A stretch of 64,000 nt of DNA, taken from Mesostigma viride (taxonomy: Eukaryota > Streptophyta > Mesostigmatophyceae > Mesostigmatales > Mesostigmataceae). Below the pieces are notes generated by a model. That model did no database searches, was not told the DNA's origin, and saw nothing but the letters and a program-made list of their open reading frames with translations. Within the stretch, counting starts at the first letter, position 1. Every line of letters starts with the position of its first letter. The translations under genes were made by a program, and so were the position numbers. Shown here piece after piece: positions 9,501-19,600 of the stretch. The DNA lies in the NCBI GenBank assembly GCA_009746045.1, contig RPFO01000050.1, positions 5,876,277 through 5,940,276 of the forward strand, given 5' to 3'.

Positions 9501-11356
9501 GGGAAGGCAAGTTGAGCGAAAGTGTAGAACTTCAATCTAGTATTGCGAGAGCATAGTCTAGCACCTCACTCCAGCGTTGCAAAAGCACAGTGCAGCACTT
9601 TGCTCAAGCATTGTAAACGCATCGTCGGAGTGGAGCAGGAGCGTGGGCCCGTGACTGAGCCTGAGCAGCGTGCGTACGGTTGGGATTAAAATAAATAAAC
9701 ACGGCGGATGACAGGAGAAGGGAGAGTGGAGAATGGGTGGGCCACAAGCGGGGTTACGGCTGCAAGTCTGAAGGGATCATGGAGTGTGGGCGGAGTAGTA
9801 CTAATAGTGATGTGGCATGGAGTAGTGCTAATGGTGATGTGTGGCATGGAGTAGTACTAATAGTGATGTGGCATGGAGTAGTGCTAATAGTGATGTGGCA
9901 TGGAGTAGTACTAATAGTGATGTGGCATGTAGTACTAATGGTGATGTGTGGCGTGGAGTAGTACTAATAGTGATGTGGCATGGAGTAGTACTTATAGTGA
10001 TGTGGGTGGAGTAGTACTAATAGTGATGTGGCATGGAGTAGTATGGAGGCGGGTACAAGTTAGTGATTCGTTAGTTATTCGTTGGTGATTCGTTGGTGAT
10101 TCGTTGGTGATTCGTTGGTGATTCGTTGGTGATTTGTTGGTGATTGTTGGTGATTGTTGGTGATACAGATAGAGTACGGGTAGAGTAAGGCGAGGGGATA
10201 GGGCTGACATGAGAGCCGCCGGCCCAGAAACAAGCATGGAGGAGCCTGGATAGCCCATGGAGGCACAAGGTTAGTTCAATAGATAGCCCATAAAGGCACA
10301 AGGTAAGTTCATTAGATAGCCCATAAAGACATAACGCTAGCTCAATACACAGCGCATGGGTGCACAAGGTTGGTTCAATAGAGTGCCCATGGAGACACAA
10401 AATTAGTTCAATAGAGTGCCAAACCGCCATGCCAAACGGCAGGATTGCCTGCACTTGAAATGCTGCGACCAGCGTTTCGCCCCCCACTACGACAACAGAG
10501 TTTCCAATCACGCTAAATGGGACTGAATGAGATGATGCCAGCATTCCTTCCCCTTCTTCGCTTCCCACCCACCCACGCACCCCCTCCCCCCGCTTTTGCC
10601 CCATATTTCCGTGAGATGGAGGGCGATTTAACATCACCTTGACAAGTGCACCATGTGGCAAGCTGTGTGGTCCTGGTCTGATGTGTCAAATCGCATAGTC
10701 CACTACATATCCTGATTGAGTGCAAGCTAGTCGAAGGCGCCCTCCCTCACTCTCGTACTGTAGTATGTCGTTCTGCAGGGGGTGGAGGTTCCTTAATTGG
10801 CACCCATGTGACGCAGTCACGTGCTCATTAATTCATCCTGATCGACAGGCTCGTTACTTCATCATCGCGGAGCGGTTGTTGATTGCAGAGCAAGGAAACC
10901 CCGGCATGGGGTCAGCAAGAAGTAGGTGCGACCGTCGGGGTACCTCGTTGTTCAGGAACGTGGCCGCGTATATGGGAAGACCGACGTGGTGCACGAGCCA
11001 CTCCGCCACCTGACGGGCAACGCAGGGCGCGATTGCTGACGTAAGAGTTTGGCCCAACAGTGTGCGAGTCAAATGCGGGAATGCCGGTCAAGGCTCAGAG
11101 ACACAGAAAATATAGAAGGCAGCGTTAATACCTGCAATTTATTCCACGCGATGGAGCCCATCGACGCTCACGGTTCCAAGTAGTTGCTTCGCAGAAGCTA
11201 TGCGAAGCTACAAATAGGGCCAGACTGGCTGATTGAGATCAAGGTATACCGACGACCCATGCCGCCTGCCCGCAAAAAATTTCCTGGAAAAAGTTGCACC
11301 GTGGCATGGTGCGTCGTAAACACCTGTCGGCCGTTTGCCAGACAAGAACTATCCAT
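340..11356 (-). CDS. SAM-domain leucine-rich-repeat protein, multi-exon gene
   Basis: Gene-level entry. Proposed exons in coding order: 11356-11324 (tentative start), 11009-10944, 9271-9227, 8164-6275, 5269-4760, 3964-3891, 2846-2641, 2013-1965, 1121-1011, 537-340 (stop at 340-342). Splice phases agree at every join, except that exon 8164-6275 needs one frame correction. The protein (about 1060 residues) starts with a SAM domain, a helical protein-interaction module. A disordered linker of roughly 550 residues rich in Gly, His, Asn, Pro and Ala follows, then about seven leucine-rich repeats of the ribonuclease-inhibitor type (pattern LxxLxLxxNxLGxxGxxALA) and an acidic Ser/Asp tail. Such proteins usually act as scaffolds or recognition proteins; no enzyme domain is seen, and the exact role is unknown. 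Nearly every intron carries its own minisatellite. The 5' exon and the final exon are the weakest parts. Confidence 0.72.
1011..1121 (-). CDS. SAM-LRR gene, LRR exon
   Basis: CACCAG|GCG acceptor at 1121 and CACCCG|GTGGGT donor at 1011; 37 whole codons. It contains GLRKVDLSVNELTAKG, a textbook ribonuclease-inhibitor-type repeat. Joined to the previous exon it gives NYIDDEAAVALADAA, a continuous repeat. If the donor is not used, the frame runs on to a TAA near 983, which would be an alternative end of the protein. Confidence 0.65.
1603..1764. repeat. 54-bp tandem repeat in intron
   Basis: A unit beginning GCTACCCTGCACA recurs at 1603, 1657 and 1711, the third copy partial. It lies in the SAM-LRR intron between the exons at 1121 and 1965. 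Confidence 0.8.
1965..2013 (-). CDS. SAM-LRR gene, 49-bp LRR micro-exon
   Basis: GAGCAG|AAC acceptor at 2013 and GACGAG|GTGTGT donor at 1965. It encodes TGPQKVYLGYNYIDDE, the centre of one leucine-rich repeat. The single leading base completes the split Thr codon left by the exon ending at 2641, and the end is phase 0, as the next exon requires. A 28-bp direct repeat (GATTGGTTCTGCATC at about 2079 and 2107) lies just upstream in the intron. Confidence 0.6.
2641..2846 (-). CDS. SAM-LRR gene, LRR exon
   Basis: The clear part reads CPALTRLSLRKNMLCGGG and then AMALATALAKR, a complete leucine-rich repeat. The donor is GAC|GTGAGTAAG at 2641, phase 2. The 5' border is the doubtful part. A long pyrimidine tract ends in GCGAAG|GTC at 2846, which gives the phase 0 that the previous exon demands but has a rare AAG acceptor. 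CTGCAG|G at 2733 is a stronger acceptor but has the wrong phase unless another small exon intervenes. Confidence 0.6.
3028..3345. repeat. Two adjacent minisatellites in intron
   Basis: First, a 10-bp unit GCCATCGTGC/GCCATCGGGC repeated about seven times (3028-3102). Then a 26-bp unit containing CTACACAAAGGGGGGTGGCT, about eight and a half copies (3118-3345). Both sit in the SAM-LRR intron between 2846 and 3891. The second array is open in all plus frames and yields artificial Lys-Gly-Gly-Trp-Leu-Leu-Cys-Tyr repeats that are not a gene. Confidence 0.9.
3891..3964 (-). CDS. SAM-LRR gene, LRR exon
   Basis: CCCCAG|TCC acceptor at 3964 and GCTCCG|GTGAGA donor at 3891; 2 + 72 bases. The first codon is completed by the single G from the exon ending at 4760. 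It reads LIMDGCNLGPAGMEAFASLA, one leucine-rich repeat in register with its neighbours. Confidence 0.7.
4195..4370. repeat. About 57-bp degenerate tandem repeat
   Basis: Units of the type CTAGGTCTTCTGCCCTAGG...GGAGTCGAGGGTCTAGG recur three times between 4195 and 4370, in the intron between the LRR exons at 3964 and 4760. Confidence 0.7.
4526..4760. repeat. Repeat cluster echoing the exon 3' edge
   Basis: The last bases of exon 5269-4760 with its donor (minus-strand CGCTTGCAG|GTGAGG, exon end 4760) reappear as CGCTCGCAG|GTGAAA with the exon-end equivalent at 4537. Between them lie three copies of a roughly 72-bp unit carrying TGTGAGG(T/G)TTGCC and CTTGGTAT. Confidence 0.75.
4760..5269 (-). 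CDS. SAM-LRR gene, main LRR exon
   Basis: CGACAG|CCGG acceptor at 5269 and CTTGCAG|GTGAGG donor at 4760. It encodes at least three leucine-rich repeats: GAPNLRRLWLPDNALGDRG, then CADIESLDLSANFIGEEG, then GRSVRHLDISHNPLGAKG. An insertion of about 65 residues rich in Asp, His, Gln and Pro (QQQQQPPPPPH) separates the first two. Joined to the upstream exon it continues a repeat as SNAHLGPEAGEALASAL. This is the strongest evidence for the LRR family. Both exon edges are echoed in the flanking introns. Confidence 0.85.
5270..5500. repeat. Echo copies of the LRR exon 5' edge
   Basis: The minus-strand acceptor plus exon start, ACAG|CCGGCGAGG, of the true exon (start 5269) recurs in the intron with exon-start equivalents at 5364 (TTACAG|CCGGCGAGG) and about 5493 (TTAG|CCAGTGATG). 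Each copy is preceded by related GGTTGGGAT-type intron sequence. Confidence 0.75.
6275..8164 (-). CDS. SAM-LRR gene, long linker exon
   Basis: The acceptor is GTCGCAG|GCC at 8164 and the donor CCCGAAG|GTGAGC at 6275. It opens with ADLGIRALGHRKRILRAI, the last two helices of the SAM domain. Several hundred low-complexity residues follow: Gly-His/Gly-Asn/Gly-Gln repeats from a hexamer array at 7541-7640, then Pro/Ala-rich stretches. It ends in an LRR, RLALDGVYVGQAGAAALAQ. The frame from 8164 and the frame used to 6275 differ. The switch falls at an 11-base C run (7225-7235) and would be cured by one extra base, so a homopolymer error is the simplest explanation; a small unseen intron is the alternative. 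Confidence 0.65.
8165..8290. repeat. Echo of the SAM exon 5' edge
   Basis: The true acceptor and exon start (minus-strand CAG|GCCGACCTGGGCATCC, start 8164) recur 117 bp upstream as CACAG|CCTGACCTGGGCATCC, with the exon-start equivalent at 8281. Confidence 0.75.
9035..9230. repeat. About 91-bp triplicate carrying the SAM exon 3' edge
   Basis: Minus-strand AGAGCTCAAG|GTAYGT, the end of the SAM exon and its donor, is present at 9227 (true exon), 9135 and 9044 (exon-end equivalents). The intervening CACTGACACCCAGGAGATAT block is copied too. Confidence 0.8.
9227..9271 (-). CDS. SAM-LRR gene, 45-bp SAM exon
   Basis: GGCCAG|GTG acceptor at 9271 and CTCAAG|GTACGT donor at 9227, exactly 15 codons: VDLACLLEITDAELK. 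It supplies the central SAM helices and joins in phase 0 on both sides, giving NNE-VDLACLLEITDAELK-ADLGI, a consensus-like SAM core. Confidence 0.8.
9785..10045. repeat. About 27-bp minisatellite
   Basis: Tandem units of GTGGCATGGAGTAGTACTAA plus TAGTGAT, about nine copies with small indels, in the intron between the two short SAM exons. Confidence 0.9.
10062..10420. repeat. 12-bp and about 34-bp tandem repeats
   Basis: A GTTGGTGATTC array of about eight units (10062-10165) is followed after a short gap by four to five diverged copies of a unit like AGCCCATAAAGGCACAAGGT (10250-10420). Both are intronic in the SAM-LRR gene. Confidence 0.8.
10944..11009 (-). CDS. SAM-LRR gene, first SAM exon
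   Basis: CGTCAG|GTG acceptor at 11009 and AACGAG|GTACCC donor at 10944, 22 whole codons reading VAEWLVHHVGLPIYAATF and LNNE. This is the start of a SAM domain (xxWLxxxGLxxYxxxFxxNE). It splices in phase 0 to the 45-bp exon. An upstream acceptor (GTCAG|CAATCG, about 11030) could lengthen it by nine residues. Confidence 0.75.
11324..11356 (-). CDS. SAM-LRR gene, tentative start exon
   Basis: An ATG at 11356 opens MDSSCLANGRQ and reaches CGACAG|GTGTTT in phase 0, compatible with the first SAM exon. There is nothing else to support it; the true first exon could lie elsewhere up to the divergent gene at 13.2 kb. Confidence 0.25.
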
Positions 11357-13208
11357 TCCACGGACGACAAAGCGAGCGGCCGACTGAGCGAGCGAGCGAG
11401 CTAAGATAGGCAGTAGCGGCAATCATTCGCCCTTTTCTTCGAACCTTTTGGTTCTTCCGGACATGGGCTCTGCCGGATAAATAAAGTGTAAATATAATTA
11501 ATTATGGGGCCTTCCTGCATCTTCCTGCATCTTCCTTACGTGGGCCTTCCTGCATCTTCGTGCTATGGGCTAATGGCAGTGTCAAACCTGGGTCAATGCT
11601 TCTGCGGGCAGTGTCAGCCGGTCTGGCTCACTTATCAGCTGCGCGCCGTACCTGTACGGTAATACATACAGCCGTACATATCTCCTTCGCCACGTCAGAA
11701 AGCCTGTAGATGCCACATGTCCACTTCACCACGTGAGTGGAGCTGCCAGGTGGCGTGGCTTCAAAGTTATCATTTCAGTCATTCCTGCGTCAAGTTACGA
11801 TCGCCGCCAAAATCCGGACGTCGTAACTTAACTAGGGAACGTAACTTAACGGGGGTAGGTACTGTAACTTCAGTAGGTAGAACTAGGCTACTGTAGCAGC
11901 CCACCCCCGCCTCCTCTGACGGACTTCTATACGGCAATCGACAGCTCTCGTCAAGCCCGATCCAGCTGCAGCATCGAAGTCGCCCGAAGTCCATTTTTCC
12001 TGTCAGATATTTACGGAGAGGTGGGCACCCTGCTTGTATAGAATCTCTGCTGTCCATGTGCGGCGAGAATCAGTTCAGTTCAGTGATGTGTCAGTTGTTT
12101 CCCACGCCGCACGAGGACCAACAACAACAACAACTCCTGCCCTGGCCTGACTGTTGCCAATTGCCGACAGTCCGAACATCTTTGTCAGCAACCTTTGTCA
12201 GTGGTGCTCACCACTAGACACTCCCGGCCAGTTTTCAATTTATTTCAATGCACAAGGATACACATTTCCATCACCATTCATCTTCACCATCCTGAACGAC
12301 TCGAACACGCGGACAAGATAACGGCAGGCTCGAGCTACCATGGTCCGGATTCTCCCGATTTCTGGCCTGCGCTGGTTGTCTCCTTGATCTTTGTCAGCAA
12401 CCGAGTTCGTGGGCTCATGAGGTCTGTCGTTGGGAATATCCAGTTGACTATTATGGCATCATATATGGCATCACATGTATGGCATCACGGATCGGATACT
12501 TCGTTGACCCTTCGACAAGTATAGATATATGTACCCCCTGGTTAGCATCACCCCGAAAAGGCGTCTGAATGGCGGTGAAGATTCCATCTACCTCCCAGGC
12601 CTGCGACAACACACTTAACTGAACTGAACCACCCAGGATTCTACTGTACCGAAGAGGCAACTTCGATTGGACTTCTGGGGAAGAGAGTCACTCATGATCA
12701 GTAAGTCAGTTTATTCCCACGCCGTGCCGGACATCTCTGTCCAGGGATGTTGAAAGCGCCTACAACAACTACGGGGATTTTCAAGGCTACTCCCTGCTGG
12801 ACAGTATATTCCACACATCCGTCTGGATCCCACTACACACAATCTCTGTCGGGCTAAGCTGTATGACTGGCGTGGGATCCAACTGACTGACTGACAACAG
12901 ACATACCGCGCGCCATACTGAAGCGCCCCACCAAGGCATCCTGGGCTTGACCAACATCACACACAGCTCATCACAGCTGTCCGATGTCGGAAAATGGGAT
13001 TCGGCATTTATTATGGGGCCAGCGCACGAGGCCCGAACACCCTTAATAAGAGTTTTGACCAGCCTAGCTGGTGGAAGCAGGCTCCATGAGCCACGTGAAC
13101 ATGTCGGTGTTGATGTTGCAGGACGTTATTACCCATGGTGACAAAACGATTAGTCGAATTAATCTCAGAATTGCCTTATGGAGAATGTGAAGAGGATTGA
13201 GTAGAGAT
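11357..13208. other. Spacer between divergent genes
   Basis: No convincing coding exon. It holds short direct repeats such as CCTTCCTGCATCTTC (11510-11560) and a repeated TTCCCACGCCG context (about 12098 and 12716). It probably contains the promoters and 5' leaders of the SAM-LRR gene (leftward) and the phosphodiesterase gene (rightward), but I see no unambiguous core promoter element. Confidence 0.4.
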
Positions 13209-13643
13209 ATGACGGCTCGGGCCACGGTCGCCTTGGCACCCCGGCGGCAATTGGCCGAGTTTGCCTCCTGGTTCGATTCATACCGTCTTCTAACAGTTGC
13301 TTGTTGCTTGGCTGGCCCTGCTGTAGTTCTTATCACCCGCGGAGGATTAAATTTTTCAGCTTGTCCATCCACGCCAGATGAAGCCTTTCTGCATACGCTG
13401 GCTTGTTGGGTCGGCCTGCTTGTCGTGGTTCAGAGCATATCTCCGCTACCATTTGCCCACACGGTTACGGTCAGCGTATTCTATTTGTTTCTGTCCTCCA
13501 TCCACGGTGGACTCTGGTATTGCTACCCGGTATTTAAGGGTAAAGAAGGCACAAGTTTCCTCGCATTGGTAGTTTTCTGCCACTGCTATCAGAGCTACTT
13601 ACGTCGGGACGATCTCAAAGGTCTACCGTCCCTGACTTGCAAG
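13209..13643 (+). CDS. Phosphodiesterase gene, exon 1, membrane segments
   Basis: The first ATG after an in-frame TGA (13188) opens 145 codons ending in TGCAAG|GTGAGT. Hydrophobic segments lie at residues 27-43, 59-78, 83-98 and 115-131, separated by short loops, with basic RRDDLK after the last. The exon end is phase 0, as is the next acceptor at 15061, so direct splicing over a 1.4-kb intron is possible; extra exons within that intron are not excluded. It could instead be a separate small membrane protein gene. Confidence 0.6.
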
Positions 13644-16600
13644 GTGAGTACCCTATGACTTTGTCTTCTGTTTCTTTTCTACGTCCAATCCCGTCAGCGT
13701 TTGGGAGGTGGCCGTGTCATAATTGCCGAGCACGTCTGCTGACGAATTGGCAGCGCTGTTGACCGTTGGAGTCTAGCGTCAAGAAGAACAGGCCTCTCGG
13801 GATGCCTTCGAAGTTAGCGTGGCGAGCCTGCAGGACAGTTTGGAACCCCGGGTTTTGTAGTCCACAATGTGACAGCAACGGGCTCACTGGGGAGCCCTGG
13901 CGCAAACTTCACCCAAAGATCTGTGGGGATGCTTTTCAGTGGTTTGCAGTTCGAGAATTCAGAGTGGTGGTCAGGGGATCCTACCAATAGCTGTGCACTT
14001 TTGTCATGGAGGATACCTGCCGTGTTACTGTTGTAGGGGAAGCTGTGAGCCCCAGTGCTTCCCTTCCATGTTCATGTGCATCCACTCGTGGGTTTACCGC
14101 CTGTCCTAGCCCAGACGGCTGGGAAAGATGCTCCTGCTACTGGTACTAAACCTACTACGTACAATCCTACTACTGGCATGCGTTGCCACGACTGTCACAA
14201 AAACTTCTTTGCCTTACCCATGTTAGTCCCGGTCATCAGGAAAGGGGTGGGAAGCCACAATTATTGGTCCGTTCCAAAGAAAGTGGCCCTCTGGAGCGAT
14301 TTGCCACGCCAAATGCCTGAAGAAGTGTACCTGTTACGGATCCTTTGCGGGCGGCTCTAACGCGCGCTTTCACTCATTATATTAAGGACCCTGATGTGTA
14401 AGTAGTGTAAGGTACCACTCGCATCCTTAAGCACCAGGTATGGAAGTGGGAGTTGCGCACCACACCTGTTGCTCAGGAACCGCAAGCACCACGTTGTTGC
14501 TGCCTCATCCAGGATAGCAGGCACAGATGTTGTGACCAAACAAATTTGCTTGCATCATCATTCGCACTTCATGCAAGCAAATTTCTTGGCACATGGAATT
14601 ATCGGGACGAGTGGCACGTGGAAGGCATGGGAGCCTTCACTTAGGCTCCGTCCAGGATGGCCCCTGACCACCTCATCCTTCTATTATTATAAGTCATATG
14701 ACTCGCCCCAACCGGTTTGTAGCATGAACATGACGACTCCACGTTTCTTGTTTTCCCCTTCCCTCATCCTCACCACTTCCCACCCCCTGTGGCAGCTTCC
14801 TTGTCTGTGCTACTATCCATGCACGTGCCGTGCGCCTGGTATTGCCCGACTCCCTCCGTACGCCAAGCTCCTCTTTCCCGTGCGCTGCCCCCCACTCCCC
14901 TCCTCTCCTGCCCAACCTTCCCCTCCCCTTCCCTCTCCCCCGCCACTCCCCTCACCTCTCACCCAATCCTTTCCTCCCCTCTCACCCAACCCTCCCCTCC
15001 CCTCTCCCTCAACACTCCCCTCACCTTCCCCCACTCCCCTCCCCTATTGCCCCCCACCAGAGCGCGGATTCCACGACATCGGCCGACACCGGCCACGACG
15101 CCAAGCCCGACTGCACAAACCCCAGCTGGCAGCGCCACAGCGCCGACTTCAGCGATGACGCCCTGCCCTTCCTTTCCGCCGATTCCAGCGCCGAGACCGC
15201 GCAAGATGCCGACGAGGAGCTGCATGACCCCGACAGCCCTTCTGCTGCTGCCGCTGATGCTCGCGCCATGACCTCCCCCATGAGTGGCCGTGAGCACCCC
15301 CAGCAGGGCACAGAGGCGCGGATCACCAGCCCGCCGGGCAGCGATTCTGCGCGCCAGTCGGCGGCGGGCATGTCGTACCTGCGCCTGCGCCCGAGCGCCT
15401 GCCAGGGGTATATCTGGGAGCGCCGCAAGTCGAACAACGACGCGTCCCCCCCCTCGTCGTCCCGCGTGCGAGCAGCCAGGGCGGGCCGCTTTAGCATGGA
15501 CCAGGCGTGCAACGTGGAGCCCTCGTTCCTTGACAGCCAGCATAACCTCATCGGGCGGCCGAGCGGGCTGCCCCTGGGGGGCGCCTGGGGCATCGCGGGG
15601 GGGGAGTTTGCGGACGGCGGGGGCGGCAGCAGCGACATGTCACCGCTGGGGGTGCATTTGCCGGGCCATAAAGTGAACGGGCCCGGCGGGTCGGGCTTGC
15701 GTAGCCGGGAAGGCAGCGGGTCGAGCAGCCCGCTCCAGCACGGCGCGCTCCCGAGCGCGATGGACCGGCGTAAATCCGCGCTGGCGATGACCAGCCTGTC
15801 CCGCCGCAACACCGTCGACGGCTTCCTCGCGTTGCCCGTGGGCCAGCGCACGGTCGCACTGGGGGAGCTCATGTCGCCGCCCTCCGGTGAGCTGCCATGT
15901 ACTGTTAAAAGAGCTCGGTTTCGGAAGCGACTGTAGAGCATGGTTTTGTGGGCCGCGCTGTAGAGCGTGGTTTTGTGGGCCGCGCTGTAGAGCGTGGTTT
16001 TGTGGGCCGCACTGTAGAGCGTGGTTGCATGAGCTGCAATGTGGAGCTTGGTTGTGTGAGCTGCTGAAGGGGCGTGTTTTGTGAGCTAGAATGATAGAGC
16101 ATGGCCTCATGGGCTGCCAGGTGAGCATTGCTGCTTGAAGGAACCCCAGGGGCAACATGTGTGGTGGAGGTGTGTCCCCTGCCATCACGCGGTGGTCGGG
16201 GGAGAAGGGTGTAGCGTTCAGGGATGGGGCGTGTTGCAGGCACAGTCGTTGGCAAGTTTGGCGGTTCGAAGGTGGCACAGGGTCAGCCTGTGGGCGCATG
16301 CCACTGGGACGTCGCGTGGATCCGAGGTTGACTGTGGTTCAAGACGTGCTTGACAGAAATACGACGGAAAATCACTACTACTATCCTCGATGGCCCCATG
16401 CCCGAAGTCCACCCCGCCCCCCCCCCCCCCCCCCCCAAAAAAAAAAAAAGACTCATGCCTTTCACCCTCCAAAACAACTTCTTGTTCCCTGTTAAACAAT
16501 TCCCCCTGTCTCCCCCTCAACCCCCGCCCTGCGCTGCCCCCCCCCCTTTCCCCACCCACCCCCTTCAGGCACCCGTCCTGACGCCATGCCGCGCCGCGGC

Positions 16601-19600
16601 TCTTACGACGGCCTTCTCTCTAGCTCGCGGCTCGGCGGGAGGGACGCCCACGCGCTCACCGGGAGCCCTTCCCGCAGCGCGAGCGAGCAAATCATCGGAT
16701 CGCCCTTAAACGCGATGGCACTCGCGGCCGCAGCCAAGGAGTACAAGGAGCTGCGCCGCACGTCCGTCATGAGCGGCGACGTGACGCATCTGTGGGGCGC
16801 GCCGGGGGCTGGCGGCAAGGGCCAAAGTGCGCGGGGCCACGCGGGCGCGCATGGCGGGTCGTTGTCGCGGCTGGACCTGGAGACGCCGTTGGACCGTGCG
16901 CACCGGATATTGGATGGCCTGCTGGCCATATGCTCACCGGATGGGGGAAGCGGCGGAAAGGTGGGCGCTGGGTCTGTTTGAATGATGGGGGGGGCGGTAT
17001 TTGAGTGATGATGGCGGTCCATTCGAATGATGGGGGGGGGATTCGAATGAGTGAGGGGGGGATTCAAATGATGGCGGGGGTCTATTTGAATTATTGCAGT
17101 TGTTAGGTACTAGATGCCGGGCGGGGAGAAAAGGGGGGAGGCGGCGGCAGCAAAATGGTTTACGGGCAAAAGGATGCGGCCTGGACGCGGTGTATGTAAT
17201 TACGTTTGATACAAGTTACTTGTGGAAGAATGTGTTGGTCCCTACTAACTTGATGCTTAAGAATCCCAGTTTCGGCGACATGGGGGACATAATGCCCTCA
17301 CTAGGACTTTCAAGTGCGCATACTACTTGGGCGGTATACTTGTCCTGCAGTAGCAACAAAGTGTGACGGACTTTTGCTTGTTCGTGTGGAGGGCCATGTT
17401 ATCATAGCAATATATCAAGGACTTATGGTTATATGTGCAAGTGGTCATGTTGCCGCTCATGGTATCATTGTAGTATCTCCTGATTCCTGGCTGGACCTAT
17501 GCCTGTCTGTCTTCTGACCTCTCCTGCATCCGACAAATTGCATGGCCACCAACAGCACGCCGCGGACAGCTTGCAACCGTCACGGCGCGCGCTGCTGCTC
17601 TTCTCAGATGACCTGGCCTCCCTCAAGTCCCTCCTGTCCATGGATGGCCTCACCGAGCCCTTCTTCCTCCGCGGCGTGCGTTCGGGCGGCGCCGACAGCC
17701 TGGACATGGACGCCGAACTCGAGGAGTGGCTGTCCGCCGAGTTCCTGGGCCACGAGGGCTTCCACAACTTCTTCGAGTCGCTGAAAGTGGCCGAGATGCG
17801 GCGCCGTACGTGGGGCGCCGAGTCGGCCGACATCCTCGACGGCGTCGTCTGCGAGGCGGTGAACATGCACGAGTGGGCCGCGCTGCGCGATATGGGCCAC
17901 CCAGGGGGCCCGGGGTCCGGGGTCAACTTCGGGGGCAGCGCGCCGGGGTCGGCCGTGAGGACGACGTCGAGCTCTGTGGGTGGAAGCAGCAGCCAGGTCA
18001 AGGCGCTCCTGTCCCCGCTGGCCATGACGCGGTCGGGCAAGGGTACCGGGGACGATGGCGAGGACGGGAGGGAGGCGTGGGATGTGAGCGCTCGCTGCAA
18101 GGCGCTCGCGCTGCGGGCGGCGCGGCGGCGCATGTCATCGCCCGCCGAGATACAGATCACGCGCCGCTTCTCTCTCCCAGTGAGTGACGGTGCGTACAGC
18201 ATCGACGCAATGGTGGGCAGTGTGAGGGAGATGATGCTGGGCGGTGGCGGCCGCTGGCAGGAGCCGACGATCGAGGAGGGGGCGCTTAGCGACGATGACA
18301 GCACGAGCGGGGGGGCGGAATGGGGTGACCGCGCAAGCCGGCTCAACTCGCTGGAAGGGGACCCGGGGAGCGCTCCCCCGGGGGCAATCAAGGCGGCGAC
18401 CACAATGATGAGGAAATCGCGCGCGTGGGGTGATGGGCTCGTCCGTGGGCGCGTGAGGGACGTGCTGGTGCAGGCGCGCAACCACGCGCGCAGGCACACG
18501 CACGACGCGGGCATTCAGACCGCCCCGCCCGTGACATCGCCGCGTTGCAAGGCCAGCCTGCACGAGCCGACTGTGCGCTTGTGTGACGACGCGCGGGACC
18601 TCGCGGACTTGGCGGGCGGGGAAGGGGCGCCCAATCAGGCTTGGAGTGTTGCACACAAGATCGTGTGTGAGGGACAGGGGGTGGTTGTGGGAGGGGACAG
18701 GGAAATGGGGGCGGGCCCACAGAGCGCGGGTGGCATGAAGCGGTCGCTCTGGTTGTACAAGGAATGCGAGGACGGCCTGATCTGGGGCGAGCCCCCCCTG
18801 GGCGGCGGCAATGGTGACAAGGAGAGCTTGCCAAGCGGCCCGCCACTGGGCGTCTCCCCGGGGGACGACAGGGACCCTGCAGGTACCGCGCCAAGCGGCG
18901 CGACGGCCGGCGCCGCGCCGGATGCGGCACCTCCCGCCCTGCCCTCGTCCAAGGGCTCGGGTGGGGTCATACCGGAGGCAGCGGCGGTGCTGTGGATGGC
19001 AGGGCCCCCGTTGCCCGACGGTGAATCCTCCGCGCGCCCTGTTTCACCGGCCGTTAGCCCCGCTGCTGGTGGATGGCAGCCGTCTGGGGACCGCCTGGCT
19101 GGACCCGGAGTGATCCGCACGGGGCAGGCGTCGACTGGTCACGTGGTGTCCTCGGTCACGATTTGCGACCCAGCGGGCTCGGGCGGTGACGTTGCCACGG
19201 CCTCGCCAGTGGGGGGCCTCTCGCGGATGCTGCGCCCTCTCGTTCAGGGTCCCAGCCTCAAGGGCCTCGGTGGGCCGCCCATCCCCGCGATTGACACGTC
19301 GGCAGGGGGGCAGGCGGGCGGCAAGGGCGGGCCTGAGCCCTGCTTGCAGCCCCCCTCGGGGGGCCACCTGGGCAGCGCGATTGCGACAGCCATGGCGGCA
19401 AACCTCCAGTTGAACGCGGCTAGGGCCACCAAGGCACTCATACCAGGTGGGGCGGCGGGTGTGGTCGGTACTGGTGGGGTGGTGGCTGAGCAGGTGGGGC
19501 CGGGGAACAGTGTTTCCTTGGGGAAGCTGGCGAATGGGGGGGCAGCGGCCGGTGAGGTGGCAGGGCAGCGGGTTGCTTCTGGGAACGAGGATGCGGAGAA

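Noticed and set aside
14055-14360. A possible phosphodiesterase exon with a CxxC motif
   Set aside because: No acceptor/donor pair gives a phase that fits the exons at 13643 and 15061, and the frame ends in a stop; left as intron sequence.
17465-18514. Long minus-strand frame antisense to the phosphodiesterase exon (also 19044-19982, 15021-15941)
   Set aside because: Shadow frames of a GC-rich exon; they show no domain, whereas the plus strand has splice-compatible phases and the catalytic motifs.
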